A stretch of DNA of 64,000 nucleotides, from NCBI GenBank assembly GCA_026874595.1, contig CM049310.1:29437058-29501057 (forward strand). Direction: 5' to 3'. The first letter of the stretch is position 1. The number at the start of each line of letters is the position of its first letter. The notes under the pieces were generated by a model. That model made no database searches, had not been told where the DNA came from, and saw only the letters and a program-made list of their open reading frames with translations. Positions 14,375 through 22,500 of the stretch are shown piece after piece. This stretch comes from Sipunculus nudus. Lineage: Eukaryota; Annelida; Sipuncula; Golfingiida; Sipunculidae. Position numbers and translations under genes: made by a program.

Positions 14375-16518
14375 CAAAACTGTGGAAATACACTTATGCA
14401 TAAGTGTCTAGCTATAAGTTTTCCAGTTCATTTCCAACATGTCGTTTCCATTGTTATGTTTCGTTATATTATGTTAAGAGTGATTATGTTGTGATCTTGA
14501 ATCAGTGGCACTAAAGGTCATTAATTTGATTATTTTGCTAAATATCTGAGGTGAAAGTCAATTACATTAAGTGATAATAGTTATAATGCTTACTAGTGGC
14601 ATTGATGTCATATGGGAACACCAGAGACACAGAAATTTTTATGGAAATAATAATTTTCCATTTCCTTTCTTACATTTATTATTTCATGGTGCTTGATTTT
14701 TTTACCTTGATCTTGAATGGTTTAAGGTGTCAAAGTCCATTGTAGAAATATTTTTCTGGATGTGAACTAAAAGTTTGATGTATTAAGTGATCACAGATGT
14801 TACACTTACTTATGCTGTGGATGTCTTATCCATATAGCACACTTGCAGACATCTTTGTGTTGATAGTCATTAAAAATTTAATATCTAGTATGAGAATTGT
14901 ATGAATGCCAGAATAATATGGCTGCCACATGTGTAATAAACAGGTTAGTGAGTGTGAACATGGTGCTACGGTATTGAATGGTCATGGTCGCAAATTACCC
15001 AGTTCCTTTGGAGCAATACTGGCGCTTTGTACTGCTTGTTGTTGTAAGTGGCCCGTTTGCTGATCAAGGCATGTGTGATCTTGTTTTATGCGATGGTGCT
15101 TTGTACATAATAAATGTTATCAGATCGCCACGGCGACGGAGAAGAAAGAGACTGGGCAGCTGGGTCATGAGGGCACTTCTGATGTCACTGATAGGCTAAT
15201 GTTCGCTTGCCACTTGGATGTCCACCCATCACCCGTAGTCACACTATCCCACGATGTATCTTGTTTAGGAGCTCCCGGTAATAATGAATGTCTGTACACT
15301 TGTCGGTTTCATTCAGGTGGGTTTGCCAGGGGGCATAGTTGTTGTGATGGAACCTTGCCGTGGAACCACTGGGCCCCATCAGTTAAGCTTTGTGGGCACT
15401 TAATGAGCTTAATTAAGTGTGGTTAAGAGTCAAAGCGTCAATTAGTTTGATTCTGTGTTGTACCTGATGCCGTCGGACCCCATCGACCACCTGTGCTTTA
15501 CATACCTGAGGCCAATACACACAGATGTGGAATTATCAATGGCATCTTGGAATAAAATTGCTTTGGGTGAGGTGGAGGGGGGAACATACAGTTCGGGGAA
15601 TCCAGGCCATTTTGAAATTCATTTCTTTTTATATTTCAGTCCGTCTCTCCATCTGTTAACTTTTTATGTTAAGTCGAAGATCACCAGGCTACTTTGTGGT
15701 GTTGCAGTGATATCTTACCTGGAATATGATGGATTTTGATGCAGCCCAATAAAAGTATTAACCAATATAATAGTCTACATTTGATTAACTGTAAAATTCA
15801 TTTATATTTAGCAAACATGATGACATTTCATGAAACATATTATAAATATTTACTTACGAATAGAGTTTCTCACCTGAATTATTTCCTACCAATTTAATGA
15901 GGTCATAGGTCACTAGGCTAATTTGCAGTATCATGGCCATCTCCATCAGAACACTGTATTTAATATAAGACAAATGGTAAATGTTAGCAATTCAGGATTT
16001 GTTTAAAATTTTAAAATTCCAAATGAAAGATTGAGTGTCTGTTTTATTAACACAGCCAAGTAGTAAGTAAGTTGTAGGTAGCAAAGTGGTTAGTAAGTTG
16101 TAGGTAGCCGAGTGGTTAGTGAGCTGTAGGTAGCCAACTGGTTAGTGGGTTTTAGGTAGCAGAGTGGTTAGTGAGTTGTAGGTAGCCGAGTGGCTAGTGA
16201 GTTGTACTACAGGATGGAACTTCTATGTTTGAATCCCACCATAGCCACAATTAACAACAATTGGTGATTCACTTTGAATATCTTATTGACTGATTATGTG
16301 TTCTGGATTATTCTGAGCTCTATTATCCAGTAGGGTTGATGGTAACTATTTATTGTATGTTTATGTTTACCTTTATATAGCAGACAGTACCACCAGCAGG
16401 CCATCGACCTAACCCTTTATAAAAACTGTAACCAGAATAAAAGGAGCATCATTATATGCAACATGATATATAAAAACTGTAACTTACAAATCTCCAGACC
16501 ATATTTGGTTTTTGTCAT

Positions 16519-16567
<49 letters not shown>

Positions 16568-19500
16568 TGTGGAAGTGGTTTGTTAGCAAGGTTTTAATTT
16601 TAGGGCTTTTAGCCAGAGCTAGATATGTGCTAAATTAAGAACACGTTATTTCGATGTGGTCGTTTGCTGGTTGGATGACTGCAGCATTCTCACCTGAGAC
16701 ACAGTAATACCCAAGTCAGGTAATCCCTGTGTGTGGGGTCGCTTCAGTTGAGGCTTCTTCAGCCAAGATGATAAGAGTTGTTGCATTGCTATAAGAGTAT
16801 ATAGCAAGTGATATCTCAGCTGAAATCCAAATGTTAGTAATTTGTAGTAACAACTTTGAAACAAGTAGCCTTTGAAAACCTTTTGAACCCCCATCTTTGA
16901 ACTTTGAAGTACGATGGAGCCGAGAGCCAGCAGCAAATATTGTCAGCTCTGTTTGTTGTTCACATATGAGGGCTTGTTCTAGGTATTAATCACATTTGTT
17001 GTTGTTGTTAAGCAATTCTACAACTTACTCAGATGGCAAACAACATGGCTGGGTGCAGTACCATTATATCATCAAATGTGATTAGACCCAGTTAATTACA
17101 TATTGTTTACACTTTCTAGTCACGGTACTCAGTTGCCCTTAGCATGTATGCGGTAACCCAGAGCTTGTTGGTTGTGAGGTAGTTTGCTTTACAAACCTGT
17201 CATTTATATAATTGTTTAAATATTTTTGTAATTTGATATTAAATGAATAAATTATAAATACTGATTTGCGTGAAAATTCAAACTCAATTAATGCTGTAAA
17301 ATGAAAAAAAAAATGCAAAAATTTAGACATGCCAAATTAACCACTTCCACAGTATATATATTCAGTATTTTATATGGTATAATATCTTAGAAGTGTTAGG
17401 CAGATGAAAGTGGTGGTTTTTTCTCATGATTGTCCTGATCAGTCAGGCTTCAATATGGTAAGCGTTTATAGCTCAGCTGACTGTAATTCAACTGAGGTAT
17501 AGGAATGGCGCTTTGTCCGTCGTCCATCTGGCCATCCGGCCATCCATTAGCAGGGCACAAATCGTAACTGCTGGACCTAGAAACTTCTAAGTGAATATCC
17601 AGGGAGGTTAATAAAAAGTCTCCTTGGAAACCTGAAATAAGGTCACTGTGAAGTATATCCTCCTAGCTATGGGGCTTGAAAATATCCCCCAGAATAATAA
17701 AAAATATAATACAAAACCTCCAATATCTTGATAATTAATGCATGGATTGTCATGAATCTTGCCTGGAATATTGACCATGACTAGTTTTGTCAGTTCCCGA
17801 AAAGAGATGGCGGCACCTGTATTTTTTTGTTATTTTAAAAAATATTTGTTTTATTTTTTTACTATAAAATGACAACAATCATGTCAGTTTCTCACCTGTA
17901 ATTACTTCTAGTGTCCCAAAACCTGGTGTGTTTATTGATCACAAGTGGATGCCATATAGTTATCACCCTGTCTGTCTGTTTGTCGGTCTGTCTGTCTGCC
18001 CATCCGTCCATCCACACAAATTTGTTTCCAGATGATAACTCCAGGTTGTATTGACACATGGATTTCAAACTTGACTTACATATGGCCCACCACTAAAGCA
18101 AGAACCTATATGATTTTGGGGTCATGAGGTCAAAGGTCATGGTCACAGGACTCACTTTTTTAAAAAGGTTATGGCTGCATTTTGAGCCAAGCCTTTCATT
18201 CCAAACTTTCCATTTTGCACATTTAGCTGACTTGCCAATATGGGGAGAGCATAAATGAATTTGGGAAAAGTAAGAACTGTTGATTCTGGGCTCATGAGAT
18301 CAAAGGTAAAGGTCACAGGACCCACTACTTTAGAAAGATTGTGGATGCATTTTAAGCCAAACTTTTCATCTCAATCCTTCCATCATCAACATGTGGTGCA
18401 CCTGCCAATAGGGGAAGTTTCCTTTTGATTTTGGGGTCAAAAGGTCTAAGGTTAAGGTCACAGGGCCCATCCATTCACAAATTAGTTTATGGATGTTAAC
18501 TTCAGTTTTGGTGGACAGGTTGGCTTCAAACTGTTAACAGGACCAATATTTTGGAAAACCTCATAAACATATATCCTTATAGACAAATGCAGCTGAGTGC
18601 CGATATCCATGGGTCCCTAGTTTTTTTATGATTTCAACATTTATTAAGAGCCAAAGTACAAAGTTCATATTTTCTAACTCAGGAATTTGTTTCTTGGACA
18701 ACTAATATTTACTTTTTTTATAAATCTCTCACCAGTGACTACCTGGTGTCAAATCAGTGAACCATGTTCATGAGAACCAGCCCACTCTTTTCATGAGGGA
18801 TGTCATCTCATACCTGTGATAATGGTTAATGGCTGAATTCATTATTACAAGATGGACATCCCACAGTTTCCTGTACATAAAAATACTCCCATATTCATGA
18901 AGTGTGACAACACTGAATTAGCATGACCCTCATACCCATGCATGTCAGTCTATTTTATCACGGTAATGCTCGTATCGTGCGTCCTTATGTTTTCTTAAAC
19001 ACCCTGTTGTTTAGTTAAGGTGTGAGGTAGACTGGGGACTGGGGTATAGTTGTGTCTCTGGAGAATCAGGGTGTACACATACTGTGATTTATTATACCAT
19101 TACAAGAACAATACCTATTGTAAACCTGGTAGGCTTGTCAGGGTGAAAGAGATATGTTACACGTGAACACCATTTAGACCGTCAGTAACTGACAGGCCAT
19201 TTGACCTATTAAGGACTTGCCTCTCAGTCATACCAAGTTGAATAGTATGTGTTTAGGACAGATGTATAGGACATGTCCTCGTTAAAAGAGGTGTAATTGC
19301 CCCAAATTAGCCTGGATAACATCAGAGGGACCTGGTGTTCTACAGGTGTGACAGTCCCATATGACCTGAGGTGATGGCTTCATCTTTGTCACTGTCACAA
19401 TATTGTTTGGGGGAGGGGGGGGGGGGGGGTAAAGGTATGTAATTTGTGGAGTGTTGATAAAAGTTACCTGTATCCGATAAGTCAAGCTGTCCAGATGTTT

Positions 19501-22500
19501 GGGTCATGCTGTATCCTGGAGCAAGCTTCATGTCTGTGTGATTTTAATGTGATTTTTATCCTTTTTTCAGTATATCATGAGACCCCATACAGGACCCTAC
19601 ATGGAGTAAATTAACAGTAAAGGAATAATTATTTTGTTGTGGGTGCCATAAGGACTGATATATTTTCCAAGATGTTAGTAAGAGTGCACTCTTATTATTA
19701 ATTTTTTTGTATAAATGACTGTTCACCTTTGTCCATTTACATCTTATTTGTTACCATTTCATTTTGACGATAATTTCTGTTTTTAAGAAATCACAAAAGT
19801 TCAACCCCTTTGACCATAAATACAACTGCAGTATGTCTGAATTTGTCAAGTTATTCTGTGGTCAGTGCATACCGGTACATTTAATATATTTACTATAAAA
19901 ATGAGTCACCTTGTGGTTTTTAAATCCACTATATGTACTAACTAAAATAACCAAAGGGTTGACCTGAGATGTTAAACTTCATAACAAAAACCAACATTTA
20001 TTTTCTATCCTTTTGGTTCTTTTGAAATGTGTGGCCAAGTAACATGGGGTCTGTTATGGGTTGGTAGCATCACTTTGACAGTTACTGTTTTTTAGAATAT
20101 TTACAACACTAAACAACCAATCAAGTGCTTAAAAGTGAAGGTGTTTGAGCAAATGACCAGCGACTTAGAGTTTCATAGAAAAGGGTTGATAAGTCCTATA
20201 AAACAGATTGTTTACTCAGATATTGCTTTTCTTGCATTACTTAAATATTTCGCAAAGTATTATTTTTATTACAGTCAATTAGGCCTTTTTCCATTCCTTC
20301 ATTTCAGCAGCAGCATACCAATTTAATTAATCTGTCAGTTCAAGAAAATATTAGTAAATTTCAATAAGCACCCTACCAGGGAACAGACTATAGTTTAGCC
20401 TACATACTTCTAATATACTTCTAGAAGTTAGATATTTTAGCGAGTTCTCAAAGCAAACAAATCTAGCTCATATTCATTTCCATTATGGCTGAATTTGTTG
20501 GTGCCTGGTGTACATGCCTTGATCAGAGATATCTAAGGATCTGAGACCTTAAGACTCTGTATTTATCAAGTTACCTTTTACTGATGTCAGTTTTTGTATG
20601 AAATTTTGGTGAATCATCCATAAGTAGTTTGGTTTATGTTACTAACAGACAAACAGACAAACATTAACCAAGCAGTGTGGAGTGTGGACACACAGCCTCT
20701 TTAAAACACCAAGCAAATCACACATGGATGTGTTGTAGGTTGATACTTTTTATGATAACTGAGTTCTGAATTATCTCAAAGTTGAGACCAGGATAGAGCC
20801 CAAGACTGTTTCCTTAAAATTAAAGGTGCCCATTCACCTACCTTTTGAAAAAGAGTTCATGTGATTTCTGGCTTCCTCTGTGTATATATTAATGATGTAA
20901 GGGTAATTACAGTTATGAAAACGTTTTAAAACACCTCTGCGAAGAATGTATGACCTTGTTTATCAGCAACATGTTTGTAAATACAGCAATGTTGACAAAC
21001 ATATAACCTAAGGTGGTAGGTTGCATATATGCGGAGGTAGGAAGGTCACTTGTTCAAAATGCTATTTGCAAAGCTCTGTCTTATCCAACTTTCTGCCAGA
21101 TGCCCTTGTTGAAATTGTTTTATTTTGGTGAACCTCCATATACTTTCACCACATTGATACATGTATAAACAAAACAAGCAGCCACTCTGTGGTGACATCA
21201 ATGTTTTCTGGCCTATTTTTATGAAAGCTCCAAGGGATTACCTTTAGTTGATAATGGTCAGAGAGGTGATCGGGCCCCTTTAAAGACCCTGCATGGGACC
21301 TGGACAGTTGAACTATAAAATGCTCAGCTGTCTCTGCTGGTGACCAGGGTTCAATCCCCAGTGTGGCTATGAGAGAGGGTTGTAGTGACCCGTCCAAAGT
21401 TGGAGGTTTTCTCCCTATACAGTCTACTGAGTGCCACCATCTGAGCCATGAAGAGTGCCTCCATTAGTTATAATAAATATTCGTACAATCAATGTAAAAT
21501 AATTAGTTTATATATTTGATTTAATATTATACCAGTACCTGTGAGATTATGACCAAGACCTCCAAATATTGGTCTTGAAACCAAACCTGGTGTTGAGACC
21601 TACCTTACTGTACATGACAGGCTACAGCTGCATCACCTGACTAGAAAATTGGCAATTTTTATGCTGATAAGTGGATAAGACTGGTACATACTGTAGTTAG
21701 CTTTATTTATGTGAGGCTGAAATTTTGCGATTTCTTCATTTTGAACGTTTCGTGAGGGTTTCATTTTTGCAATTGCACAAGAACATGTAAAATCTAAGCA
21801 TAGCAGGATCTGTATTGAATTAAAGTTTATAAAAAAAACCTACAATACCTAACAAATTTATGGTTCAGTCATTATATTAGAACTTGTATCACAGTTGATA
21901 TGTATCACAGTCTTGTGCGTACGGCTAATGCATGGGCCAGTTTCGAAATCAGGAACAAATTAGGTTGCTGATGAGGTTGTTTTCAGAGGTCATTGAAGTT
22001 GATGGAGCATCTTATTCCCAAGGGTTTCATTTTCGCAATTATTTCACTTTCGTTGTGAATTGTGAAATTAAAACCATCGCGAAAAAAAGGCAACCACAGT
22101 ATACCGTATGTTATATGATTTCTGACATTTACAGAAAAAATGACTTTGTCAGGATTTATAGGGAACTCACAAATTTACAAAGATCTGAGACACCAAATAA
22201 TCAGAAGTTTCCCCTTTCAACCCCAAAACATAAATTAGCAGCTCTATCATGCATAAGCATCAGTCATTTGAGCATATTTGTGTTGCATGTTTTAGACATG
22301 ATGCATAGATTCACGTTTGACATGATACTCAGAATAAAACGCAGAAACTGGCGGCCAATAGCTCCATTGTGTACAAACTTCATGTCAATGGTCCTGTTAT
22401 GAAGCTGGGTATGTTATTTATTCACAAATAAAGAACTTTCAATAACATATGCTTCAGTGTTAGTGAAATCACTCAGTCACAGCAATGCGATAGTTGCATG

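Noticed and set aside
15088-15426. 112-codon + frame
   Set aside because: No recognisable domain; overlaps another open frame and lies in a DDX31 intron; better read as non-coding.
21932-22402. 156-codon + frame
   Set aside because: It runs through a MITE-like repeat and AT-rich intron of DDX31, with no recognisable domain or splice context.
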